NCBI RefSeq assembly: GCF_950101795.1
Contig: NZ_CATNLZ010000002.1
Location: forward strand, 88,492 to 152,491
From: Nocardioides sp. T2.26MG-1
GTDB taxonomy: Bacteria > Actinomycetota > Actinomycetes > Propionibacteriales > Nocardioidaceae
Reading direction: 5' to 3'
Length of the DNA: 64,000 nucleotides
Shown: in pieces, positions 20,063 through 27,494 of the stretch
Position numbering within the stretch: position 1 is the first letter of the stretch
Layout of the letters: every line of letters starts with the position of its first letter
The notes under the pieces: generated by a model
Databases searched by the model: none
Seen by the model: the letters and a program-made list of their open reading frames with translations, nothing else
Told to the model about the DNA's origin: nothing
Program-made: the position numbers and the translations under genes

Positions 20063-20766
20063 GCGTCCCGATCCTCGAGGTCGTCGACCTGCACGCGGCG
20101 TACGGCCGCATCGAGGTGCTCCGCGGGGTCGACCTGCGGGTGCCCAAGGGTGCCGTGATGGCGCTGCTCGGCCCCAACGGCGGCGGCAAGTCCACGCTGG
20201 TCAAGGTCATCAGCGGCCAGAAGCGGCCGACCTCCGGTGACATCCACCTCGGCGGCGTGCACGTGCAGGGCGCCAAGCCGGAGGAGCTGGCCCGGCTCGG
20301 GCTGTGCACGGTGCCCGAGGGCCGCTCGGTCTTCCCCAACCTCTCGGTCGAGGAGAACCTCACGCTGATGTCGTACGCCGGGGTCTCCGCGGACGCGGTC
20401 CTCGACACGGCGTACTCCTACTTCCCGCGGCTCCACCAGCGACGGCACCAGCTCGCCGGCACGATGTCCGGCGGGGAGCAGCAGATGCTGGCGATGTCGC
20501 GGGCGCTGGCCTCCGACCCGGCGCTGCTGCTGCTCGACGAGCTCTCGATGGGGCTGGCGCCCCTGATCGTCGACGAGCTCTACGACACCGTCGCGCAGAT
20601 CGCCGAGAGCGGGGTGTCGATCCTGTGCATCGAGCAGTTCGCGCGCACCGCGCTGCGGGTGTCCGACTACGCAGCGGTGATGAGCGGCGGCCGGATCGTG
20701 GCCAGCGGCGAGCCCGCCGAAGTTCTTTCGACCATGGACGACGTGATCCTCGGAGGCGCAGCATGA
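20059..20766 (+). CDS. ABC transporter ATPase, LivF type
   Basis: The 235-residue ATPase starts at ATG 20059 overlapping the previous stop. Walker A is GPNGGGKST (about 35-43), the signature MSGGEQQML (about 135-143) and Walker B LLLLDELSMGLAP (about 155-167). LivF proteins usually have DELSxGLAP, which matches. It forms the heterodimeric ATP-hydrolysing core with the LivG-type protein. Confidence 0.93.
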   Translation: MSVPILEVVDLHAAYGRIEVLRGVDLRVPKGAVMALLGPNGGGKSTLVKVISGQKRPTSGDIHLGGVHVQGAKPEELARLGLCTVPEGRSVFPNLSVEENLTLMSYAGVSADAVLDTAYSYFPRLHQRRHQLAGTMSGGEQQMLAMSRALASDPALLLLDELSMGLAPLIVDELYDTVAQIAESGVSILCIEQFARTALRVSDYAAVMSGGRIVASGEPAEVLSTMDDVILGGAA

Positions 20767-22409
20767 ACCGCACCCTCATCTCGATCTCGGCCGCAGCGCT
20801 CGTCGGCGTCGTTCTGCCGACGTCGGCGAGCGCCCCGGCCGCCGGGGACACCAAGCCCCCGTTCAGCGGCTACAGCTCGACCGCCTGGGCCGCCCCGGTG
20901 AAGGTCGAGATCTACGAGCCGACGATCCCGATCCCCGCGACGCCGCAGCTCGAGTTCGAGCTCGGCTACTCCAAGGTCGAGGCCGACTCCGGCAGCTCGC
21001 TGGGCCGGGCCAGCTGGCTGTGGCCCGGCGACTCGATCGGCGAGGGCGCCAAGACCGTGATCGAGAACCTCGGCCTGCCCGAGCAGCTCTCTGGACCGCT
21101 CGCCGCCCAGGGCTACCCGGTGCAGGTCAACGCCTCCCAGCCCTCCGGCGAGGGGTCGCAGGCCGACGAGCCGTTCCCGGGCACCGTGATGCGCGCCAAC
21201 GCCGGGTCCAAGACCACGATCGCGCAGGTCGGGTTCTCCCCGGACGGACAGGTCGAGGACGGCTCGGGTGGCGACAAGAGCGGCGGCGCCGAGACACCCG
21301 GCATCCCCGGCCTCCCGGACATCCCAGGGCTCCCGGGCCTCCCCGGTGCGCCGGGCGCCGGCGGAGGCGACGTGCTCGAGCAGTTCGGCCAGGCGATCAC
21401 CGGCTCCGCCGGGACCGGCGCGGCCGCCGACGATCCCGGGGCCGACCCGGGCATGCCCGGACTGCCGCCGGAGCTCGCCGCGCTCGTCGACGTCGAGGGC
21501 TACACGTCGTCGAGCAAGAACGTCGTCACCGCGTCGAAGGTCGTCACCACCGCCCGATCGGCCCTCGGTGACGTGTCCCTGCTCGGCGGCACGATCCAGC
21601 TCGACGGGGTCGTGGTCACCAGCACGAGCACCAGCAACGGCGCCAAGGGGACCTCGGCGGGCCGGGCGACGCTCGGCGGCATCACGATCGGCGGCCAGGA
21701 GTTCTCCTTCGGCCCCGACGGGTTCGAGGCCGCCGGCCAGCACACCGACATTCCCGGGCTGCCGGACGACGGCGCGAAGGCCCTCGAGCAGCTCGGCATC
21801 AAGCTCACGCTGCCCAAGCCCGGCCTGGAGAGGAAGGGCGACCAGGCCAGCAGCACGATGGCCGGCCTCGTGGTCGAGATCGACACCTCGCAGCTGCGCT
21901 CGCAGCTCGACGCCCTCCCGCTCGACGACATCATCGGCCAGCTCCCCAGCGACCCGCCCGAGCTCAAGAGCCTGCTCCAGGCGCTCGTCGGGCTCTCCCC
22001 GCGGATCGTGGTGACGCTCGGCAACGCCTCGACCGAGGTCGACACCGTGCAGGGTCTCGAGATCCCCACGGGCGACATCCCCGACAACGACCCCGGCGGC
22101 TCCGGCGCGGCCGGCGGGCCCGGTGGCGGCGGCGGGACCTCCGGTCCCGCGGCGGGTCCGCCGTCGGCCGTCGACCCGGGCGCCTCCGGCGACGCACCGT
22201 CCGCCGCCGGCGACCTCGGTGACGCGGAGCTCGCCGGCTCCGGCCTGCCGCCGCTGTACTCCATCCCCGGCGCGATCCTCGCCGGGAGCATCGCCTTGGC
22301 CGCCGTCGGCGGCTCCTGGCTCCGCAAGATGGGCGCGATCGCGCTCGGTGGCTCCGGCTCCTGCACGCACGGCCTCGACAGCGGCCTGCCCGACCTCCGA
22401 AAGGCCTGA
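20763..22409 (+). CDS. exported, C-terminally anchored protein with collagen-like segment
   Basis: The 548-residue protein starts at ATG 20763, overlapping the LivF-type stop. A signal peptide (about 1-27) is followed by a unique N-terminal domain and a Gly-X-Y run rich in Pro (about 178-202: GIPGLP, DIPGLPGLPGAPG). A beta-rich domain follows (about 240-440: repeated VVT, TIQLDGVVVTST, TLGGITIGGQEFSFG), then a Gly/Pro/Ser-rich linker, a hydrophobic segment (about 500-520) and a short basic tail. The layout suggests a cell-surface protein attached to the membrane. It is not recognised, but its place inside the transporter operon implies a role in substrate capture or passage through the envelope. 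Confidence 0.75.
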   Translation: MNRTLISISAAALVGVVLPTSASAPAAGDTKPPFSGYSSTAWAAPVKVEIYEPTIPIPATPQLEFELGYSKVEADSGSSLGRASWLWPGDSIGEGAKTVIENLGLPEQLSGPLAAQGYPVQVNASQPSGEGSQADEPFPGTVMRANAGSKTTIAQVGFSPDGQVEDGSGGDKSGGAETPGIPGLPDIPGLPGLPGAPGAGGGDVLEQFGQAITGSAGTGAAADDPGADPGMPGLPPELAALVDVEGYTSSSKNVVTASKVVTTARSALGDVSLLGGTIQLDGVVVTSTSTSNGAKGTSAGRATLGGITIGGQEFSFGPDGFEAAGQHTDIPGLPDDGAKALEQLGIKLTLPKPGLERKGDQASSTMAGLVVEIDTSQLRSQLDALPLDDIIGQLPSDPPELKSLLQALVGLSPRIVVTLGNASTEVDTVQGLEIPTGDIPDNDPGGSGAAGGPGGGGGTSGPAAGPPSAVDPGASGDAPSAAGDLGDAELAGSGLPPLYSIPGAILAGSIALAAVGGSWLRKMGAIALGGSGSCTHGLDSGLPDLRKA

Positions 22410-22411
22410 CC

Positions 22412-22990
22412 ATGACCACGATGACCCCTCAGATGTCGGCCGGTGCGGACCAGTCCGCGCCCGCCCAGCGGCTCTCGATCGGCCTCCCGCGCGCGGGCAG
22501 CCGCACCGGCTCCGGCGCCGCACCGCTCAAGGACAACCACTACCAGCTGCTGCAGCTGATCCTGTTCTGGGCCGGCGCGATCCTGCTCCCGCTCGGCCTG
22601 GTGGTGATCGTGCTCGGCTGGTACGGCGCCGCGCACACGCCGTACCAGTACGACCAGCTGTCCTACGTCGTCTCCGGCGGCCTGCTCGGCCTCGGGCTGA
22701 CGTTCACCGGCGGGTTCCTGTACTTCGGCGCCTGGCTGGCGCGGATCGCCGCCGACGGCAAGGAGTCCTCCAAGCGGCTCGCCGACACGCTGCTCGTGCT
22801 CGCCGACGTGACCTCGCGCTCGGCCCACCAGCGTGACGACGGGGTCGACGTCTCGGGGCTGCCGGTGACCGCCGGCGACGGCACCACCATGCACCGCCGC
22901 GACTGCGCCCTCATCGCCCACCGCGACGACCTGCATCCCGTGGGGGAGAACAACGGCCACCTCACCCCCTGCCGCATCTGCCGCCCCTGA
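22412..22990 (+). CDS. two-helix membrane protein with C-terminal His/Cys motif
   Basis: The 192-residue protein starts 2 bp after the previous stop. Two transmembrane helices (about 50-72 and 85-110) are separated by a short loop. The C-terminus holds THMHRR-type residues in TTMHRRDCALIAHRDD and ends LTPCRICRP, giving a HxxxC...CxxC arrangement reminiscent of a small Ada-like metal site. It is the last gene of the transporter operon and ends 16 bp before the convergent DUF4032 gene. The function is unknown. Confidence 0.7.
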   Translation: MTTMTPQMSAGADQSAPAQRLSIGLPRAGSRTGSGAAPLKDNHYQLLQLILFWAGAILLPLGLVVIVLGWYGAAHTPYQYDQLSYVVSGGLLGLGLTFTGGFLYFGAWLARIAADGKESSKRLADTLLVLADVTSRSAHQRDDGVDVSGLPVTAGDGTTMHRRDCALIAHRDDLHPVGENNGHLTPCRICRP

Positions 22991-23006
22991 CCGAGGCCGC
23001 GTCGGG

Positions 23007-24218
23007 TCAGTCCGACTCCTCGGCGGCGACCTTCTCCTCGGGCTTCGCGAGCAGGTAGTTCTCGATGTAGTGCCGGGCGCTGTCGAAGATGTTGACCGCG
23101 TGGCCGGCGTTCTCGGAGAGGTACCACCGGTGCACGAGCATCTCGTGGAAGATCTCGGCCGGCTCGAGCTTGCCGCGGGCCTCGGGCGGCACCATCGCCA
23201 TGATCGGCTCGTAGACCTGCTGCATCCACCTGGTGGCGACCAGGCTGCGGTCCTCGCGCCCGAGGTCGAAGTGGGCGGTGAACGACGCGATGTCGTTGAG
23301 CATCCGGCGGGCCTGGGCGTCCTCGACGTCGAGCCCCGTGAGCGCCTGCAGCTCCCGGCTGTGGTGACCGAGCTCCACGACCTTGGGCTGGATCCGCACC
23401 CGGTCACCGTTCCAGTCGGTGACGATGTCGAGCTCGTCGACGTCGAAGCCGAGGTCGTTGAGCCGCTCCACCCGGCGCTCGATGCGCCACAGCTCGCCGC
23501 TCGAGAACTCCTCGGGACGGGTCAGCTCGTCCCAGAGCGCGTGGTAGCGCTCGGTGAGCAGGTCGACGATCGCGTGCGCCTGCACCTCGTGGTCGAGCGA
23601 CTCGCTGGCCTGGAGGTCGAGCAGCTCGGCGAAGACGTTCTCCACGGCCACGGTGACGTCGTACTCGCGCAGGTTGTCGGACAGGGTCGGCTTGAGCTCG
23701 CCGGTCTCGGCGTCGACGAGGTACGCCGCGAACCCGCCGGCGTCGCGACGGAACAGCACGTTCGACAGCGACACGTCGCCCCAGTAGAAGTCGGCCAGGT
23801 GCAGCCGGACCAGCAGCACCACCATCGCGTCGATCAGCTCGGGCAGGTTGGCTGCGGTGAGGCCGTGCGCGAACAGGCTGCGGTAGGGGAGCGAGAACTG
23901 CAGGTGCTCGGTGAGCAGTGCCGCCGGCAGCTCCTCGCCGTTCTCGTCGACCCGGCCCGTCACCACGCCCTGGGGCGTCACCGACGGCAGGCCGAGGCGC
24001 TGGAGGTCGCGCAGCAGGCGGTACTCGCGGAACGCCATCTCCTCCACGGTCTCCTTGACCGCGTAGGTGTTGTCGCCCAGCCGCACGATCCGCACCACGT
24101 GCCGCGACAGCCCCCGGGGCAGCGGCACCACGTGCTCGGTCCAGTCCTCGAGGGGCACGGCCCAGGGGAGCTGGAGCAGGGAGGGGTCGGGCCGGTTGGC
24201 CACGATGCGGAGAGCCAC
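23007..24218 (-). CDS. DUF4032 protein with lipopolysaccharide-kinase-like fold
   Basis: The 403-residue protein, GTG start, has a degenerate kinase domain in its first half: YAVKE (about 52-56) corresponds to the beta-3 Lys, WGDVSLSNVLF (about 146-156) to the catalytic loop HxDxxxxN, and LVDAETGE (about 167-174) to DFG. The second half (about 250-390) is the DUF4032 module and includes a conserved MLVHRWYLSE stretch. It may phosphorylate a small molecule or envelope component. It is divergent from the SnoaL-like gene, with the perfect KstR-like site between the two starts. Confidence 0.8.
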   Translation of the reverse strand: MALRIVANRPDPSLLQLPWAVPLEDWTEHVVPLPRGLSRHVVRIVRLGDNTYAVKETVEEMAFREYRLLRDLQRLGLPSVTPQGVVTGRVDENGEELPAALLTEHLQFSLPYRSLFAHGLTAANLPELIDAMVVLLVRLHLADFYWGDVSLSNVLFRRDAGGFAAYLVDAETGELKPTLSDNLREYDVTVAVENVFAELLDLQASESLDHEVQAHAIVDLLTERYHALWDELTRPEEFSSGELWRIERRVERLNDLGFDVDELDIVTDWNGDRVRIQPKVVELGHHSRELQALTGLDVEDAQARRMLNDIASFTAHFDLGREDRSLVATRWMQQVYEPIMAMVPPEARGKLEPAEIFHEMLVHRWYLSENAGHAVNIFDSARHYIENYLLAKPEEKVAAEESD

Positions 24219-24244
24219 CCCCCGAGGCTACTGCCCGAGACATG

Positions 24245-24258
24245 TAGAACGTGTTCTA
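24245..24258. promoter_or_regulatory. KstR-like operator (perfect match)
   Basis: TAGAACGTGTTCTA matches TNNAACNNGTTNNA at every constrained base and is a near-perfect palindrome. It lies 22 bp before the SnoaL-like start and 26 bp from the divergent DUF4032 start, so it could repress either or both. Confidence 0.7.
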
Positions 24259-24280
24259 GTAATGGTGTAGCGTCCGCGCC

Positions 24281-24730
24281 GTGCAGCTCACCGACGGCGA
24301 CCGCATCCGCGGCCTGCTCGGGACCTACTGCCGGCTCATCGACGCCGGCGACTTCGCCGGCGTCGGCGCGCTGATGGCCGGCGCGGTGCTGCGCACCGAG
24401 GTCGGCACGGTGCTGGCCACGGGTGCCGAGGAGGTCGAGCGGCTGTACGCCGGGCTCGTGCGTCTCCACGACGACGGCACGCCCGGCACCCAGCACCTCG
24501 TCTCCAACACCACCTTCGACGAGCCCGCGGCCGACGGCACGGTGACCGCGACCTCGGCGTACCTCGTCTTCCAGGCGACCGCCGCGGTGCCGCTGCAGCC
24601 GATCGTCACCGGCACGTACGTCGACACCTTCGCGCCCGACTCCTCGGCGGGCGGCTGGCGCTTCACCGAGCGCCGGTTCGGCATCGGTCGCTCGGGCGTC
24701 CTCGAGCACCACCTCACGATCACTCTCTAG
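24281..24730 (+). CDS. SnoaL-like/NTF2-fold protein
   Basis: The 149-residue protein starts at GTG 24281. It has the NTF2-like layout: N-terminal helices (DRIRGLLGTYCRLIDAGDFAGVGALM, about 5-30) and a curved sheet ending GWRFTERRFG. This fold includes ketosteroid isomerases, polyketide cyclases and ring-hydroxylase small subunits; no specific catalytic pair could be assigned. It is the first gene after the perfect KstR-like site and lies 33 bp before the SDR gene, so the two are probably co-transcribed. Confidence 0.75.
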   Translation: MQLTDGDRIRGLLGTYCRLIDAGDFAGVGALMAGAVLRTEVGTVLATGAEEVERLYAGLVRLHDDGTPGTQHLVSNTTFDEPAADGTVTATSAYLVFQATAAVPLQPIVTGTYVDTFAPDSSAGGWRFTERRFGIGRSGVLEHHLTITL

Positions 24731-24763
24731 CCACCCTGTCGCCACCTCCCGAAAGGCCGGACC

Positions 24764-25486
24764 ATGAACGAGCCAGGCAGCCGCGTCGTCGTCGTCACCG
24801 GAGCCGCGTCCGGCATCGGGCACGCCACCGCGGCACTGTTCCGCGACCTCGGCGACACCGTCTTCGGCCTCGACATCCGCCCGAGCGTCCCCGAGGGCGT
24901 CACGTACGTCGAGTGCAACGTCGGCGACCGGGCCTCGGTGCTCGCGGCCGTCGGGACGTGCGCCGCCGGCGGCCGCATCGACGTGCTCGCGAACGTCGCC
25001 GGGATCGTCCAGTTCGGCCGGATCGAGACCGTGACCGAGGAGGAGTGGGACCGGGTGCACGCGGTCGACCTCAAGGGCCCGTTCATGCTGATCCAGGCCG
25101 CGCTGCCGCACCTGCGCGCCTGCGGCGGCAACATCGTCAACGTCTCGTCCGTCGCGGGCAACAAGGCGCAGCCCTACGCCACGGCGTACGCCGCCGCCAA
25201 GGGCGGGCTCACCCAGCTCACCCGGGCCCTCGCGCTCGAGCTGGCGCCGGAGGGGATCCGCGTCAACGCGGTCTGCCCCGGCACCGTGGACACCCCGATC
25301 GTCGAGCAGGTGTTCCACAAGCTCACCGACGACCTCGACGCCCGGGTCGCCGACCGGCTCATGATGATGCTGCCCGGCGGCGCCATCCGCCCCGACGAGA
25401 TCGGCTCTGCGATCGTCTACCTCGCCTCGCCGCAGGCGCGGATGATCACCGGCGAGATCCTCGCGTTCGACGGTGGCATGAGCTGA
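24764..25486 (+). CDS. short-chain dehydrogenase/reductase
   Basis: The 240-residue classical SDR has the NAD(P) motif VTGAASGIGHATA (about 11-23), Asp at the end of the second strand (GLDIRP), favouring NAD(H), NVAG (about 76), Ser in NVSSVAG (about 124-130) and the active-site YAAAK (about 139-143). PGTVDTP and FDGGMS near the end are typical. It would oxidise a secondary alcohol or reduce a ketone; substrate unknown. Its pairing with an NTF2-fold protein under a KstR-like operator hints at a steroid or terpenoid substrate. Confidence 0.88.
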   Translation: MNEPGSRVVVVTGAASGIGHATAALFRDLGDTVFGLDIRPSVPEGVTYVECNVGDRASVLAAVGTCAAGGRIDVLANVAGIVQFGRIETVTEEEWDRVHAVDLKGPFMLIQAALPHLRACGGNIVNVSSVAGNKAQPYATAYAAAKGGLTQLTRALALELAPEGIRVNAVCPGTVDTPIVEQVFHKLTDDLDARVADRLMMMLPGGAIRPDEIGSAIVYLASPQARMITGEILAFDGGMS

Positions 25487-25502
25487 GCCGGGCAGCCGAC
25501 CC

Positions 25503-25508
25503 GTAGCA
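25503..25508 (+). promoter_or_regulatory. -10 element of the tRNA-Thr promoter
   Basis: TAGCAT at 25503-25508 lies 34 bp upstream of the mature tRNA 5' end. A GC-rich hairpin occupies the leader (about 25513-25540). No convincing -35 is present. Confidence 0.4.
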
Positions 25509-25541
25509 TGTGGCACCGCCGCGGCTTCTGGCCGCGGTGCG

Positions 25542-25614
25542 GCCGCGTTAGCTCAGCTGGTAGAGCATCCGCCTTGTAAGCGGACGGTCAGGAGTTCGAC
25601 TCTCCTACGCGGCT
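25542..25614 (+). tRNA. tRNA-Thr (anticodon TGT)
   Basis: The 73-nt sequence folds as a cloverleaf: acceptor GCCGCGT/ACGCGGC, D arm GCTC...GAGC, anticodon stem TCCGC/GCGGA with loop CTTGTAA (anticodon TGT, reading ACA), and T arm AGGAG-TTCGACT-CTCCT. The 3' CCA is not encoded. It stands alone between the SDR gene and the DUF305 gene. Confidence 0.96.
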
Positions 25615-25628
25615 CCGACCTCAGCCGA

Positions 25629-26276
25629 TCAGTCCTGCAGCAGTGCCTGCATCTCCTCGACCTCGGCCTGCTGGGTGGTGACGACCTCCTCGGCGAGCGC
25701 GATCGCCGGCGGGTACTGCCCGTGGGTCAGCTCGTGGCGGGCCATCGAGATCGCCCCCTGGTGGTGGCGGATCATCATCCGCAGCCAGCGACCCTCGAAG
25801 GCTGCGGCCCGACACCGGGCGAGGAGGTCGAGGTCGGCGCCGTCCAGCGCCCACGGTCCCATCCGGCTGCGCATCAGCCCCTGCATCGCACCGGTCTTCG
25901 ACCGGGTCGTCATCGTGTCGTCGTCCATCGGCTCGTCGGGTGCGGGCGGCACCGGGCCGTCCCAGGCCGTCAGCCAGGCCTCCAGCTCCTCGAGGTCGGC
26001 GGTCTGCTCGGCGACGATCCGCGTCGTGAGCTCGGTGAACCCGGTGGAGACCTCGCGTTGCCCCGCGAGGTCGACCAGTTGCAGCCCCTGCTCGTGGTGG
26101 GGGACCATCTCGGCCGCGAACGCGACGTCGAACTGGTTGTGGCCCGGGTCGGCGGACGCTCGCGCGGTCGTCGGTGCGACGTCCGTCCCGCACCCGGCGA
26201 GCACCGTCGCGGCGAGCGCCCCGGCCGCCAGGGCCGTCGCGGCGCGCCGGAGGACGGGCCGGCCGGGTCTGAGCAT
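25629..26276 (-). CDS. DUF305 lipoprotein
   Basis: The 215-residue exported protein has a signal peptide with lipobox LAGC (Cys about 29). Two DUF305 signature motifs are present: AAEMVPHHEQGLQLVDLA (about 53-70) and RMMIRHHQGAISMARHEL (about 166-183), each with the His-His pair and Met residues of this ferritin-like helical family. DUF305 proteins are often near copper or redox genes, but no such partner is here. The function is unknown. The gene is convergent with tRNA-Thr. Confidence 0.9.
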   Translation of the reverse strand: MLRPGRPVLRRAATALAAGALAATVLAGCGTDVAPTTARASADPGHNQFDVAFAAEMVPHHEQGLQLVDLAGQREVSTGFTELTTRIVAEQTADLEELEAWLTAWDGPVPPAPDEPMDDDTMTTRSKTGAMQGLMRSRMGPWALDGADLDLLARCRAAAFEGRWLRMMIRHHQGAISMARHELTHGQYPPAIALAEEVVTTQQAEVEEMQALLQD

Positions 26277-26365
26277 GCTTCGACCGTAGGTCGCCTACCG
26301 CCGGGTAACCCGGGGCGAAGGTCCCGACCCGTGGGACCGGCGACCCGGTACGCCAAGATCGAGGC

Positions 26366-27217
26366 TCAGCGGAGCCGGCGTACCTCGAACCGCGCCGGGG
26401 GATGGGCGATCGCCTCCTGGGCGGCGACCAGCTGGATCTCTCGGGTGCCCGCCGCGAGGGTCTCCTCGAGGATCGCGAACACCGACGACGTGGTCCGGGC
26501 GAGCGCGGTCTCGGCCGACCCCGTGCCGCGCAGGTGTGCGAGGTAGAGCGCGGCCGTGACGTCACCGCAGCCGTTCGGCGTGATCGGCAGCAGCGGCGTC
26601 TCCACCGCCCAGGCGCCGGCATCGGAGACCGCGACCACGTCGATGCGCCCCTCGGGGACCTCGCCGTGCACGACGCTGGTGACCAGCACGTCGCGCGGCC
26701 CGCGCTCGCGGAGCTCGTCGACGGCGTCGACGATCTCGGCCAGCCTGCTCGTCGCCCGGCCCGTGAGGAAGTCCAGCTCGAAGTGGTTGGGCGTCAGGAT
26801 GTCCGCGCGCGGCACCACGGTGTCGCGGAGGTACTCCGGGATGCCCGGCCGCACGAACATGCCGCGCCCCACGTCGCCCATCACCGGGTCGCAGCAGTAG
26901 ACCGCGTCCGGGTTGAGCTCCTTGACCCGGGCGACCGCGTCGAGGATCACCGCGCCGACCGCCGGGTCGCCCTGGTAGCCCGACAGCACCGCGTCGATCC
27001 CGGCCAGCGCGCCGCGATCGCCGATGCCGGCGATCACCTCGCGCACGTCCACGGGGTCCAGGAGCGGGCCGCGCCAGGCGCCGTACCCGGTGTGGTTGGA
27101 GAAGTGCACGGTGTTCACCGGCCACACCTCGTGGCCCAGCCGCTGGAGGGGGAACACCGCCGCCGAGTTGCCGACGTGGCCGTAGGCCACCGAGGACTGG
27201 ATGGAGAGGATCTGCAC
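26366..27217 (-). CDS. pdxY: pyridoxal kinase
   Basis: The 283-residue ribokinase-fold enzyme phosphorylates pyridoxal in the B6 salvage pathway. It starts at GTG 27217 with MQILSIQSSVAYGHVGNSAAVFPLQRLGHEVWPVNTV-type sequence, typical of PdxY/PdxK. YCCDPVMGD (about 106-114) and LTPNHFELDFLTG (about 136-148) match the family, and PNGCGDVTAALYLAHL (about 218-233) carries the anion-hole GCGD with the catalytic Asp. The family usually has TGCGD or GTGD here. Confidence 0.92.
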   Translation of the reverse strand: MQILSIQSSVAYGHVGNSAAVFPLQRLGHEVWPVNTVHFSNHTGYGAWRGPLLDPVDVREVIAGIGDRGALAGIDAVLSGYQGDPAVGAVILDAVARVKELNPDAVYCCDPVMGDVGRGMFVRPGIPEYLRDTVVPRADILTPNHFELDFLTGRATSRLAEIVDAVDELRERGPRDVLVTSVVHGEVPEGRIDVVAVSDAGAWAVETPLLPITPNGCGDVTAALYLAHLRGTGSAETALARTTSSVFAILEETLAAGTREIQLVAAQEAIAHPPARFEVRRLR

Positions 27218-27424
27218 CAGGGCATCCTCTCGTACGGCGGGTCTGCGTGGTGGTGTGCGCTTGCCATGGGCACGCGGGTGCTGACCGCTGGTGGGATGAC
27301 TCGCTCAGCTGCAGAGTTGCTCCGGTCTCGAGACGCCGGTCGCCTCCTCGACCTCCTCGCAGACACAGGGTCTGCGGTCTTGGCGAGCGAGCTCGCAAGG
27401 AGCGCAGCCCCTGGCTCGGACAAC

Positions 27425-27438
27425 TAGAACACGTTACA
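27425..27438 (+). promoter_or_regulatory. KstR-like operator upstream of the GMC oxidoreductase
   Basis: TAGAACACGTTACA matches TNNAACNNGTTNNA at every constrained base, 56 bp before the GMC start. The rest of the 277-bp gap from pdxY (27218-27494) contains no recognisable gene. Confidence 0.65.
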
Positions 27439-27494
27439 GTGTGGCCGCGCACACATTCCTGCGGTATGCCGCCCTGCTCCAGCGAGGTTGACCC

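Noticed and set aside
14218..20766. Branched-chain amino acid transporter as a specific name
   Set aside because: The HAAT family transports many organic ligands, and the KstR-like sites and neighbours argue against naming amino acids as the substrate.
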